Assembly (NCBI GenBank): GCA_023228645.1
Contig: JALOAT010000005.1
Coordinates: 62,001-126,000, forward strand
Source of the DNA: Gammaproteobacteria bacterium
GTDB lineage: Bacteria > Pseudomonadota > Gammaproteobacteria > Thiohalomonadales > Thiohalomonadaceae
Direction of reading: 5' to 3'
Length of the DNA: 64,000 bases
The notes under the pieces were generated by a model. It saw only the letters and a list, made by a program, of their open reading frames with translations. It was not told where the DNA came from and did no database searches. Shown here piece by piece: positions 27,108 to 35,043 of this stretch (the stretch's first letter is position 1; each line of letters begins with the position of its first letter). Made by a program: the position numbers and the translations under genes.

Positions 27108-27502
27108 GGTTGCTCGGTGAGGATGTCGACGCCACTCGCTCCGGCCGCGCGTGCGGCATCAAGCACCGAAACCAGTTCGCTCAGCGGCACTTCCCGGTCA
27201 CCGCGCAGTTGTACGTTCTTGTCGGATCGCTTGGCCAATTCCTCGCGCAACACCTCGCCGAGAGTGTCTTTCTCCACGATGTGCTCGTGCAACAGGATGT
27301 GGCCCTCACGCGACACCACCACTTCCAGGCGGTCCTGCGGCGCCTCGCTGCCGCTGCTCGCCTCGGGCAGTTCAACCGGCAGGGTCTCCTCGCGCACGAA
27401 ATGGGACGTGAGCATGAAGAAGATCAGCAGCAGGAACACCATGTCGATGATGGGCGTCAGGTCGAACGCCTTGCTCACCCGGCGACAGCCTTCAAACTGC
27501 AT
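27104..27502 (-). CDS. exbD: ExbD-type biopolymer transporter
   Basis: Proton-channel partner of ExbB. It has 132 residues, with a single N-terminal membrane segment containing the proton-carrying Asp (AFDLTPIIDMVFLLLIFFML) and a periplasmic domain ending VDILTEQP. ATG 27502 (MQFEGCRR) overlaps the exbB stop by 11 bp. An upstream in-frame extension would run inside exbB and is rejected. Confidence 0.92.
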   Translation of the reverse strand: MQFEGCRRVSKAFDLTPIIDMVFLLLIFFMLTSHFVREETLPVELPEASSGSEAPQDRLEVVVSREGHILLHEHIVEKDTLGEVLREELAKRSDKNVQLRGDREVPLSELVSVLDAARAAGASGVDILTEQP

Positions 27503-28151
27503 CGGCGACCGCCTTCGAATGATGGCTGACCGGACCTTCGTCCAGTTCCGGCACGTGGGGCAGATTTTCCAGTACCAGTGAGGCGTAGGTTCGCATGGCA
27601 TGGGCGCGGCGATCGGCCATGCCTTCCAGGGTGTGCAGCAGAATCAGAATGGGCAGCGCTACGGCAAGGCCCACGCCGGTAGTGATCATGGCCTCCCAGA
27701 TACCACCCGCGAGGGCCTGTGCATCCACGCGCCCGCCGGCCGATTCGATGACCATGAAGGCCTTGATCATCCCGGTGACGGTGCCGAACAGACCGAGCAG
27801 CGTGGCGGTGTTGCCCATGATGCCAAGCGTGCGGAAGCCGCGCTCCATGCGCTGCAGTTCCTCGGATCCTACCCGCGAGCCCACACGCCCCAGGTCCTGC
27901 ACACCTTCGCCGCTGGCCTGCACCAGCGCACGCATGAGCCTTGCCTCGGGACCGGTGGCACCGGCCAGCACCCGGTCCGCATCGCCACGACGCAGGGCAC
28001 CGATGATTTGGCTTTCGAAATTTCCGGGCAGACGGCCCAAGCGGGCAAAAAAGATACTGCGTTCGATCACGATGGCGAGCGCCACTACGGAGTAACCAAA
28101 CAAGATCCAGGCGATGGGACCGCCCTTGTCGAGAAGATCGATGACGCTCAT
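27492..28151 (-). CDS. exbB: ExbB/TolQ-type proton channel protein
   Basis: Three-span inner-membrane protein forming the proton channel with ExbD. The 219-residue product starts MSVIDLLDKGGPIAWILFGY. It has MLG-type core motifs (GIMGNTATLLGLFGTVTGMI, EAMITTGVGLAVALPILILL). Its start overlaps the upstream CcdA-like stop by 4 bp. I call it ExbB rather than TolQ because it precedes exbD and tonB and lies between receptors. Confidence 0.92.
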   Translation of the reverse strand: MSVIDLLDKGGPIAWILFGYSVVALAIVIERSIFFARLGRLPGNFESQIIGALRRGDADRVLAGATGPEARLMRALVQASGEGVQDLGRVGSRVGSEELQRMERGFRTLGIMGNTATLLGLFGTVTGMIKAFMVIESAGGRVDAQALAGGIWEAMITTGVGLAVALPILILLHTLEGMADRRAHAMRTYASLVLENLPHVPELDEGPVSHHSKAVADAV

Positions 28152-28798
28152 GGTTTTATCCAACCGAGAAGAGTGACGGTACCGAGCGCGATGAGTGAAA
28201 CTCCCGCGCCGGTTTCCAGACGACCGCGCCAATGGGCCACGTGAGCGCGCACCTGGGCGCCGAAACGCGCGACCAATGCGCCGAAAACGATGGCAGGCAC
28301 CACCACCGCACCGAGCCCGAAGGCAAGGCCGAGGGCAGCGCCCGCGCCCGCCTCGGCCGTCGCCGCCGCGGCGAGCAGCACCGTGCCGAGCGGCAGGCAC
28401 GGATTGAATGCCATCCCCGCTCCCATGGCAAACAATGCATAAGGCAGAGGTCGCACGGCACGGCGCATGACGCTTTGGTCCGAGCTTTTCACCTTGCAGC
28501 CTTGCTTGCCGCGCACCAGCGACAGGCCCGCCAGCACGGTGGCCCCGCCCAGCAGCCAGGCCGCCAGGGAAGAATCCACCAACCGGGTGGCTGCATTGCC
28601 TGCCACGCCGGCCACCGCGCCCAGCGACGCGTAGCCTAACAAACGTCCCAACGAAAACGGAACTACCGTCCGCCAGCCGCTGCCCTCATGCAGGAACACC
28701 GGGCCGAGATACGGCAGGCAGGCCACGTTGCACGCCCCGGCGCCGTACACCAGCCCCATGGTGAGGGCGGCGAAAAAGCCAAGCGCCACCGGTTCCAT
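28148..28798 (-). CDS. CcdA/DsbD-like thiol-redox membrane protein
   Basis: A 216-residue inner-membrane protein with about six membrane segments. It resembles CcdA and the DsbD transmembrane domain, which carry electrons from cytosolic thioredoxin to the periplasm. Two Cys-Leu-Pro sites are placed as in CcdA: Cys27 (with Cys23 nearby, GACNVACLPYLGP) in the first segment and Cys134 (FNPCLPLGT) in the fourth. Its start overlaps the ferredoxin gene by 4 bp and its stop overlaps exbB. Some databases may label such proteins sulfite exporters. The paired cysteines and the neighbours favour a redox role (inference). Confidence 0.75.
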   Translation of the reverse strand: MEPVALGFFAALTMGLVYGAGACNVACLPYLGPVFLHEGSGWRTVVPFSLGRLLGYASLGAVAGVAGNAATRLVDSSLAAWLLGGATVLAGLSLVRGKQGCKVKSSDQSVMRRAVRPLPYALFAMGAGMAFNPCLPLGTVLLAAAATAEAGAGAALGLAFGLGAVVVPAIVFGALVARFGAQVRAHVAHWRGRLETGAGVSLIALGTVTLLGWIKP

Positions 28799-29826
28799 CA
28801 GCGCGCCTCCTTGCGCGCACGCCACCAAGCGCGCACGTTACCCGCTTCCCAAACGGACTGCGCCTTCTTGCGTGCCTTGAAATAGACGGGATCGGCACGC
28901 AACACGGGCACGAAGGCGTACTTCAGTTGCAGCACATCCTTGTCGGGACAGAACTCCACACAACGGCCACACAACGTGCAATCCTCGAAGGTGACGTCCT
29001 TCTTCGTCATCTCCGTGTGGATCTCGCGGATGTCCATGGGGCAGGCCTTGGCGCACAGACCGCATTTTTCGCAGCGCGGCTTGGCGTTCTTGACCAGGCG
29101 CACGAGGCCCAGCTTGCGAAACACCGCATGCATGGCGAGCATGGGACACACGCGGCAGAAGGGCTGACGCATTTTCATGGACAGCGCGGCGGTCAGACCG
29201 AACAACATCGCACCGATGAGCGAAAGCACTAAAGCACCGGCCGACGAGGTGTCCATCACCAGTTGCGAGCCGTTACCGCTCGCGAGCGTGGTGAGGATGC
29301 GGCTCGGACAGATGCTGCAGTAAGGGCTGCCGAGCGCGTGGTCCACGAGCCCGACCCCTGCCAATACTGGAATGCCGAACACCAGCAGTACCAGTACCAA
29401 CCATTTCACTGGACGGATGCGGCGTACTGTCGCTTCCGGCAGCGAGGCCGCGCGTGCCACGCCGAGCTTCTGCCCGAGCATGCCCATGACTTCCTGGAAG
29501 AAGCCCAACGGACAGATCCAGCCGCAGAACGCCTTGTTGAGCAAGACGAACAACACCAGGAAAGTGCCGAGCGTGATCAGCGTGGGCAGCAAGGCGGCCA
29601 ACAACGAGGTGCCGGCCGCAATCGCCGCACCGAAGCGGTGATCCATTTGGTGCTGGAACGGAATGAGGGCGCAGTAGTCCGCGGTTTGCGTGTCATAGGC
29701 ACACGCGAGCACGGGGAAGGCGCCAGAGATCTTGTCGGCCGTGTAGAAGCCCACCACAACCGAGCCGTACACCAGGAACACGAAGGCGGCCAACTGCACC
29801 AGCTTGCGGATAACGGAAAGGTTCAT
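28798..29826 (-). CDS. NapH/CcoG-like membrane-bound polyferredoxin
   Basis: A 342-residue membrane protein with about five membrane segments and two C-terminal [4Fe-4S] ferredoxin motifs: Cys252-255-258-262 (RCEKCGLCAKACP) and Cys283-286-289-293 (CTLCGRCVEFCP). Three membrane-proximal pairs match NapH and CcoG: Cys101/105 (CGWICPLG), Cys170/173 (CSICPSR) and Cys224/227 (CRVCPM). CcoG is reported to reduce Cu(II) to Cu(I) for cbb3 assembly, and NapH passes quinol electrons outward. In this operon a metal-reduction role is the simplest inference. It overlaps both neighbours by ATGA junctions. Confidence 0.85.
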   Translation of the reverse strand: MNLSVIRKLVQLAAFVFLVYGSVVVGFYTADKISGAFPVLACAYDTQTADYCALIPFQHQMDHRFGAAIAAGTSLLAALLPTLITLGTFLVLFVLLNKAFCGWICPLGFFQEVMGMLGQKLGVARAASLPEATVRRIRPVKWLVLVLLVFGIPVLAGVGLVDHALGSPYCSICPSRILTTLASGNGSQLVMDTSSAGALVLSLIGAMLFGLTAALSMKMRQPFCRVCPMLAMHAVFRKLGLVRLVKNAKPRCEKCGLCAKACPMDIREIHTEMTKKDVTFEDCTLCGRCVEFCPDKDVLQLKYAFVPVLRADPVYFKARKKAQSVWEAGNVRAWWRARKEAR

Positions 29827-30674
29827 GCGCGACCCTCCGTGGGCAACCGCCGCCACAGCGCCACGCCGCCGACAAACCCGACCACCAGCGCGACCACGCC
29901 ACCCACCGACGATTGCCAGTGTGCCGGGTTGGCGTGGTACTCGGCAGTCAGTGTGGTGCGACGCACGAAGCCGTTTTGCGTGTGTGCCGTGCTCACGATG
30001 AACTCGGCGGGTGCGTTCGCCGCGCGTCCCGGCGCGACGTGCGCGAAATCTTCCGGGAGCACGAATTCGACACGGCCCTGCCCGTCACTAACCCCCTCCA
30101 CCAGGCTGCCATGGGTGGTCACGAGCTGCACCGGCTGTCCTGCCAGGGGCTTGCCCGTGAGGCGTATCTCGAACACGGCACGCTTGCTGGTTTCGTAGCG
30201 CCAGTGCTCGCGCGGCAGAGGTGCGGGGACAATCTCGAGCGCAGCCTTGTGTGCATCGAGCAAGCGGCGAGGACTCTCGCCGCTCGGCTTGCCGTGCATG
30301 TACACGTAACGCAGCGCGACTTCCTCGCCGGACTCCCCCGAACGCGACGCCATGAGCAGGTGGTAGTTGTCGACGCCGGAGGGGCGCACCGCAACCTGCC
30401 CGTCCGCCTTCGCGTCGGGCAGTGCCCTCTGCTCGAGGTCGGGCCTCCAGAACATCAGTGTGGCACCGGCGCCGTCACGCAGATAAGCGGTGGCAGGGCG
30501 GCGATCATGCCCGTGGCCGTGTCCGCCGCCCTCCCCCTCATGCGCCACGACTTCAGGGAGCGACCGCCACACGAGCATTGCCTCCGCAGGTAGCGCGACG
30601 ATCAGAACGACAGACATCAAGATACTGCAGACCAGCGGCGTGGATCGGATGCTGGTTGATTTAGTCTCTTGCAT
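29823..30674 (-). CDS. DUF4198-like periplasmic protein with His-rich segment and C-terminal anchor
   Basis: 283 residues with an N-terminal signal or anchor (VCSILMSVVLIVALPAEAML). A His cluster follows (AHEGEGGGHGHGH, His45/52/54/56), then a beta-rich domain with internal repeats resembling DUF4198/NikK-like metal-associated proteins (EIRLTGKPLAGQPVQLVTTH). A C-terminal membrane helix (VGGVVALVVGFVGGVALW) ends with Arg. The His cluster is a plausible metal-binding site. It starts 8 bp after the upstream receptor and overlaps the ferredoxin gene. The family assignment is by resemblance only. Confidence 0.65.
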   Translation of the reverse strand: MQETKSTSIRSTPLVCSILMSVVLIVALPAEAMLVWRSLPEVVAHEGEGGGHGHGHDRRPATAYLRDGAGATLMFWRPDLEQRALPDAKADGQVAVRPSGVDNYHLLMASRSGESGEEVALRYVYMHGKPSGESPRRLLDAHKAALEIVPAPLPREHWRYETSKRAVFEIRLTGKPLAGQPVQLVTTHGSLVEGVSDGQGRVEFVLPEDFAHVAPGRAANAPAEFIVSTAHTQNGFVRRTTLTAEYHANPAHWQSSVGGVVALVVGFVGGVALWRRLPTEGRA

Positions 30675-30682
30675 GACATTCG

Positions 30683-32821
30683 TCAGAAGTTGTAGCGATA
30701 CGTCAAGACAGCCGTACGGGGCGATGCCGCTGTATGGTTTCTATCGCCAGAGTTGTCGAGGGTGGCTTCTTTCGAGACCTCAATGGCATAGAGCTCATCG
30801 AACACGTTGTCGACATTAAGCGTGACCGCATGCTGGCCCCGTTCGTAGCCAAGAGAAACATTGGTGATCCAGTCCCACCCCTCGTACTTTTCGCTATTCG
30901 CATTATCGATCCAGTATTCGCCCCAGGTATTGCTGGTTACACGGGCACGCCAACCACTTGGCGATTTCCAGGCAATGAAGACGCCGTACTGGTGCTCGGG
31001 AATGAATGGCAGATGGTTGCCAGACCTATCGATACCATACACCACGCCTTTGTCACGCACGGACTCAGTAAAACTGTCGAACGTGTAATCGGAATAGGCA
31101 TAGTAGCCGCCGACCTGCCAGCCTTCGGAAACTTCAACACTGCCCGAGAATTCAACTCCGCGCTTATCGGTCTTTCCTGCGTTTTCATACTCGGTGGTGT
31201 ACGGTCCGCTTCGCACCGACACGATCTCGTCCTCGACCGGGTTCACGTATACACTCGCGTCGAACTGCCAACGGTCCGAGCGCCCTTTGATCCCGAGCTC
31301 GTAGTTTCGCGACGTAGCCGCCTTTAGGTCTGGGTTGCTGGAAATTTCGCTGGTTGAGGGAATCTGCCCTGCCTGAGCAACAGTACCGAAAAGGTTGAGG
31401 TATTCGTTCACCCGGTAGCTCACGGCAAGCTTTGGCGCGGGGAGATAGTACGTCTTGTCACTTTCCCGCAATCCGTCGCCAGCTTTGTAGCTCTTCGTTG
31501 CCCAGTCGAACTTATTAAGTTCGTCTGTCTTCTGGTCGATGCTGACGACGTCGTACCGTGCCCCCAAGTCGACAATCCACCGCTCCGACGGACGCCAGGA
31601 CTCCTGAACATAGAGGCCGGTCAACAGACTCGTACTCGAGGAAATTGCTGCCAGTTCACCCTTGGCGTCAGAAAGGGTCTGTTCGATGGTGGTCGTGCCA
31701 GGGGGTGGCCAAGGAGAAAAACTGGTCTGAAGGTCGCGATGCAGGTACTTCCGGGAGTCCGGCACCTCTTCCTGGCGTACGGTCACACCGCCGACCAGGG
31801 TCCCGCTTCCATGCCGCAGATGGGCCTCCAGATCCGTGCCTACGTTGTATACCCAGTCTTCGGTTTCGTTGATGATGCCCACAACCGGGTGATAGTGATA
31901 CCAGGTGTTGTAGTAAAAGCGCGGTTTGAAACTCACGTTGCCGCGTTCCATCTCGTAGCGAGTATTAAAGAACCACGTCTTGGAATAGCGTCCCTGATGC
32001 TTCCAGAACTCGGATGTATCGGTCTGCTTGCCGCTATCCTTGAACTGTTGAAAAAGGGCTTCATCCATCCCGCCCGGTAGTTGGATATTGGATTCTGAAT
32101 AGGAGATCTCACTCTCCAGCGTGTCGCCATTGGACAGAAGCAATCCATGTTTCAGGCCGACTTGTGAGGTATCAAATTCGTTCCAGTGGCGCCAGTCGTT
32201 GTCCTGTGTACGGTGAGTCGCCGTAAGGGCCAGTGCCTGCGTCTCGCCGACCACACCCTGGCGCAAGTGGTAGTTTTGGGTACCGTAGTTTCCGATGCCA
32301 ACCCGAATCTGGTTGGCCGAATCGTCGAATACGGAACGTGAGATGATTTGAATGGCACCACCTGCGGAGCCGGTGGCAAAAAGGTTGCCCGGGCCTTTGG
32401 CGACTTCGATGCGCTCGATGTCCTGGGTGTCGACGAAATCCAGTTTGGTGAAACTGTCCGGATCGGTGAGCGGTACGCCGTCGCGAAGCACCATGATCTC
32501 GCGGATGCCGTAGCGAGCCTTGAGACCGGCGCCGCGGATGATGAGGCGCGCGTCGGAACCACCGTTTTTGCTGTCGGTGAGCACGCCCGGGATGCCTTGC
32601 AGGGCTTCCTTGACGTTGAACATCTTCTTCTCATCGAGTTCTTCTTTGCCGACCACAGCGATGGCCTGCGGCACTTCAGCGGTGGCACGCTCTTCGCGCG
32701 TCGCCGTGATCGAAATGGTGCCAAGCCCTGCATCCTGTGCCAAAGCACCTGAGGTCATGGCAACCAGTCCAGACAGCACTACCGTTTGGGCAGCAAAGCG
32801 GCCCTTGTCGTTACACCCCAT
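30683..32821 (-). CDS. TonB-dependent outer-membrane receptor, first gene of the metal operon
   Basis: 712 residues with a signal peptide ending SGALAQ, a TonB-box-like start of the mature chain (GTISITATREER), and a plug domain with LIIRGAGLKARYGIREIMVL and RIEVAKGPGNLFATGSAGG. A 22-strand-type barrel ends TAVLTYRYNF. The plug lacks the CxxxM site of the second receptor, so its ligand is different or unknown: a chelated metal, siderophore or chalkophore are possibilities. By eye its base composition is lower in GC than its neighbours, suggesting separate acquisition. It heads the nine-gene unit. Confidence 0.9.
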   Translation of the reverse strand: MGCNDKGRFAAQTVVLSGLVAMTSGALAQDAGLGTISITATREERATAEVPQAIAVVGKEELDEKKMFNVKEALQGIPGVLTDSKNGGSDARLIIRGAGLKARYGIREIMVLRDGVPLTDPDSFTKLDFVDTQDIERIEVAKGPGNLFATGSAGGAIQIISRSVFDDSANQIRVGIGNYGTQNYHLRQGVVGETQALALTATHRTQDNDWRHWNEFDTSQVGLKHGLLLSNGDTLESEISYSESNIQLPGGMDEALFQQFKDSGKQTDTSEFWKHQGRYSKTWFFNTRYEMERGNVSFKPRFYYNTWYHYHPVVGIINETEDWVYNVGTDLEAHLRHGSGTLVGGVTVRQEEVPDSRKYLHRDLQTSFSPWPPPGTTTIEQTLSDAKGELAAISSSTSLLTGLYVQESWRPSERWIVDLGARYDVVSIDQKTDELNKFDWATKSYKAGDGLRESDKTYYLPAPKLAVSYRVNEYLNLFGTVAQAGQIPSTSEISSNPDLKAATSRNYELGIKGRSDRWQFDASVYVNPVEDEIVSVRSGPYTTEYENAGKTDKRGVEFSGSVEVSEGWQVGGYYAYSDYTFDSFTESVRDKGVVYGIDRSGNHLPFIPEHQYGVFIAWKSPSGWRARVTSNTWGEYWIDNANSEKYEGWDWITNVSLGYERGQHAVTLNVDNVFDELYAIEVSKEATLDNSGDRNHTAASPRTAVLTYRYNF

Positions 32822-33203
32822 ATCGCCCCCGCGTCTCTTTGTTTTGCTCGGCTTTAGCGCCGAATGAGTTATGCAACCGGCTGCGTAGCGCGTGGAGCTT
32901 CCCGCTGAATCTGATCAACCCTGATCGACCATGCACCGAGCCGGACAAGCCCGATTTCGGGATTAACCCAACGCAGGATTCGTACCAGGTTTAATTACCC
33001 TGATTTTGCTAGGAATATGGCCTAATCCGTGAACCTCGGGCGGGTGGTTTCGCGCAGAGGTGTGTGAAAACACGCAGATGCCGCGAACAACGAGGGAAGT
33101 GTCGGTCCTCTACTGTGCCGTTTTTTCGGCAGTCTTCCTATGCGCACAGAACGTCGACACTGGCAGTCTGAAAGGCATTGACGTTGCGCCAGGAAAGGCT
33201 TTC
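32822..33203. promoter_or_regulatory. Upstream region of the metal operon, no recognised site
   Basis: 382 bp between the first receptor gene (minus strand) and a small plus-strand ORF. It must hold the operon promoter. I see the repeated words TGATCAACC and TGATCGACC near 32920-32940 and an AT-rich stretch near 32985-33020. I found no convincing Fur box, CueR/CsoR operator, or cobalamin, TPP or molybdenum-cofactor riboswitch. Confidence 0.4.
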
Positions 33204-33395
33204 ATGCCCCAGCGACACCCGACTAAAGTCCACGAAGATATCTCCGCCGCATTGCAGCAGGATCTGGCTTTTTTCGAATCGCAGCTCGCGAAGATTCCCG
33301 TGCACAGCCGGATCCCCGACGATCAGATTGCGAGAGAGATCTTCGAGCGGCTGATTAGTGAATGCTGGACTGCACTGATGATGGTGCAGCAGTAG
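33204..33395 (+). CDS. Small hypothetical protein
   Basis: A 63-residue frame starting MPQRHPTKVHEDISAALQQD, preceded by AGGAAAGG at suitable spacing. The remainder (FFESQLAKIPVHSRIPDDQ, then IAREIFERLISECW) looks like a helical, soluble protein with normal composition. The frame stays open up to 33060, but the upstream part is less protein-like. It stands alone between the metal operon promoter and the tRNA terminator. I do not recognise it. Confidence 0.5.
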   Translation: MPQRHPTKVHEDISAALQQDLAFFESQLAKIPVHSRIPDDQIAREIFERLISECWTALMMVQQ

Positions 33396-33476
33396 GAGCC
33401 TTGCCGCGGATAGGCAGGGGCATCTTCCGTCGAAAGGCAATCGCCCAGTGACTTGGCTCCTGCCCCACGGGGCAAA

Positions 33477-33509
33477 ACAAAAACGGCCCGCGAAGCGGGC
33501 CGTTTTGTC
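33477..33509. terminator. Strong bidirectional terminator
   Basis: Stem AAAACGGCCCGC/GCGGGCCGTTTT with 3-nt GAA loop, flanked by A-run and T-run on both strands. It ends the Pro-Arg-His tRNA transcript on the minus strand and could end the small plus-strand ORF. Confidence 0.9.
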
Positions 33510-33521
33510 TTCAGCAGAAGA

Positions 33522-33598
33522 TGGGGTGGACGATGGGAATCGAACCCACGACAACAGGAATCACAATCCTGTGCTCTACCAATTGAGCTACGTCCACC
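33522..33598 (-). tRNA. tRNA-His (GTG)
   Basis: 77 nt including the extra 5' G that pairs with the discriminator C, and CCA. Acceptor GTGGACG pairs with CGTCCAC. Anticodon GTG lies in TTGTGAT. It is last in the tRNA-Pro-Arg-His unit. Confidence 0.97.
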
Positions 33599-33623
33599 AT
33601 TGATTGAGGCCAAGCGCGGCGAT

Positions 33624-33700
33624 TGGCGCGCCCGGCAGGACTCGAACCTGCTACCCTCGGCTTAGAAGGCCGATGCTCTATCCGGATGAGCTACGGGCGC
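33624..33700 (-). tRNA. tRNA-Arg (TCT)
   Basis: 77 nt including CCA. Acceptor GCGCCCG pairs with CGGGCGC. Anticodon loop CTTCTAA gives anticodon TCT. T arm GCAGGTTCGAGTCCTGC. Confidence 0.97.
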
Positions 33701-33751
33701 GGATGGGCCGAGTCCACGACGATAACAAAATCGTCCAGCCTGATGACGAAT

Positions 33752-33828
33752 TGGTCGGGGTAGAGGGATTCGAACCCCCGACATCCTGCTCCCAAAGCAG
33801 GCGCGCTACCAGACTGCGCTATACCCCG
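33752..33828 (-). tRNA. tRNA-Pro (TGG)
   Basis: 77 nt including CCA. Acceptor CGGGGTA pairs with TACCCCG. Anticodon loop TTTGGGA gives anticodon TGG. It is first in the Pro-Arg-His tRNA unit, divergent from folD. Confidence 0.97.
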
Positions 33829-34027
33829 GCGAAACGGTGACCACCGATGGCGCGAAGTCGGCGAATAATACGCATGCGCCGCGCCATCGTCAATCATGTG
33901 CCGCGGCGAAGTATACGACCTGTTCGCCCTTTGTCGCACGCATTGAGGCGAGCGCACCGCGGCGGCACTTTGCCAATCCTCCTCACGCATGTGAAAATAA
34001 CGGACTTTTCCAGGACATACCCGCCCC

Positions 34028-34879
34028 ATGACCGCGCAGCTTCTCGACGGCAAGGCAACTGCCGCCCATCTTCGCCAACAGGTAAAAAACCGCGTCGACG
34101 CGCGACTCACCGCCGGACTTCCCGTCCCCGGCCTGGCCGTGGTGCTGGTGGGCAACGACCCCGCCTCGGAAGTTTACGTGGCTCACAAGCGCTGCGACTG
34201 CGCCGAGGTGGGCATCCGGTCCGTCAATCACGACCTGCCGGCGGAGACCAGCCAGGCCGAGCTGCTTGCCCTCATCGACAGCCTGAACGCAGACCCGACG
34301 GTGCACGGCATTCTGGTGCAGTTGCCGCTACCGCGCCACATCGACACCACCGCGGTCATCGAGCGCATCGCCCCCGAAAAGGACGTGGACGGCTTCCACC
34401 CGTACAACGTGGGGCGCCTGGCCCAACGGATTCCACAGCTCCGCCCCTGCACGCCCTATGGTGTGATGACGCTGCTGGAACATGCACGCCTCGACATCAA
34501 GGGCATGGATGCGCTGGTGGTCGGCGCCTCCAACATCGTCGGCCGGCCCATGGCGCTGGAATTGCTGCTCGGCGGCTGCACGGTGACCGTGGCGCACCGT
34601 TTCACCCGCGACCTGCGCGCCCATGTGGAACGCGCCGATCTGCTGGTGGTCGCCGTGGGCAAGCCGGGGCTGGTGAAGGGCGAATGGATCAAGCCGGGCG
34701 CCATCGTGGTGGACGTGGGCATCAATCGCTTGGCCGACGGCCGCCTGGTCGGCGACGTGGATTTCGAGATCGCCAAGACGCGCGCGGGTTGGATCACGCC
34801 CGTGCCCGGCGGCGTCGGCCCCATGACCCGTGCCATGCTGCTCAAGAACACCCTCGACGCGGCTGAACGCCTCATGTAA
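34028..34879 (+). CDS. folD: Bifunctional methylenetetrahydrofolate dehydrogenase / methenyltetrahydrofolate cyclohydrolase
   Basis: Interconverts 5,10-methylene- and 10-formyl-tetrahydrofolate with NADP, in the cytosol. It is 283 residues, the family length. Signatures are VGNDPASEVYVAHKRCDCAE (with the catalytic Lys), GILVQLPLPRHID, PCTPYGVM and VVGASNIVGRPMALELLL (nucleotide-binding). The C-terminal block is TPVPGGVGPMTRAMLLKNTL. It stands alone on the plus strand next to the tRNA unit, and a long hairpin repeat follows its stop. Confidence 0.97.
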   Translation: MTAQLLDGKATAAHLRQQVKNRVDARLTAGLPVPGLAVVLVGNDPASEVYVAHKRCDCAEVGIRSVNHDLPAETSQAELLALIDSLNADPTVHGILVQLPLPRHIDTTAVIERIAPEKDVDGFHPYNVGRLAQRIPQLRPCTPYGVMTLLEHARLDIKGMDALVVGASNIVGRPMALELLLGGCTVTVAHRFTRDLRAHVERADLLVVAVGKPGLVKGEWIKPGAIVVDVGINRLADGRLVGDVDFEIAKTRAGWITPVPGGVGPMTRAMLLKNTLDAAERLM

Positions 34880-34893
34880 GAGAAGAGAAAAGC

Positions 34894-34993
34894 TAACCAC
34901 GGGGGACACGGGGAAAACCCTGGGAAGAGTCGCTATCGACACCGAGGCCGCTCCCCCAAAAACCCCCGTGTTCCCCGTGTCCCCCGTGGTTAA
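34894..34993. repeat. Long hairpin repeat, AACCACGGGGGACACGGGG family, copy 1
   Basis: Left arm TAACCACGGGGGACACGGGG and right arm CCCCGTGTCCCCCGTGGTTA, with a longer imperfect pairing between them. Flanks are AAGAGAAAAGC on the left and GCGTTTTTTTTC on the right, so on either strand the stem is followed by a T-rich tract. It lies between the convergent genes folD and the DksA-like gene. Confidence 0.85.
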
Positions 34994-35043
34994 TGCGTTT
35001 TTTTTTCTTTAACACCGCAGGCGTTCGCTAGCGCACGCTTAGC

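Noticed and set aside
32822..33060. A riboswitch (cobalamin, TPP or molybdenum cofactor) upstream of the first TonB-dependent receptor
   Set aside because: None of the conserved core words of these aptamers could be found in the leader.
21770..33598. An integrative element with att sites at the tRNAs
   Set aside because: No integrase, no excisionase and no duplicated tRNA 3' end was found within the interval.
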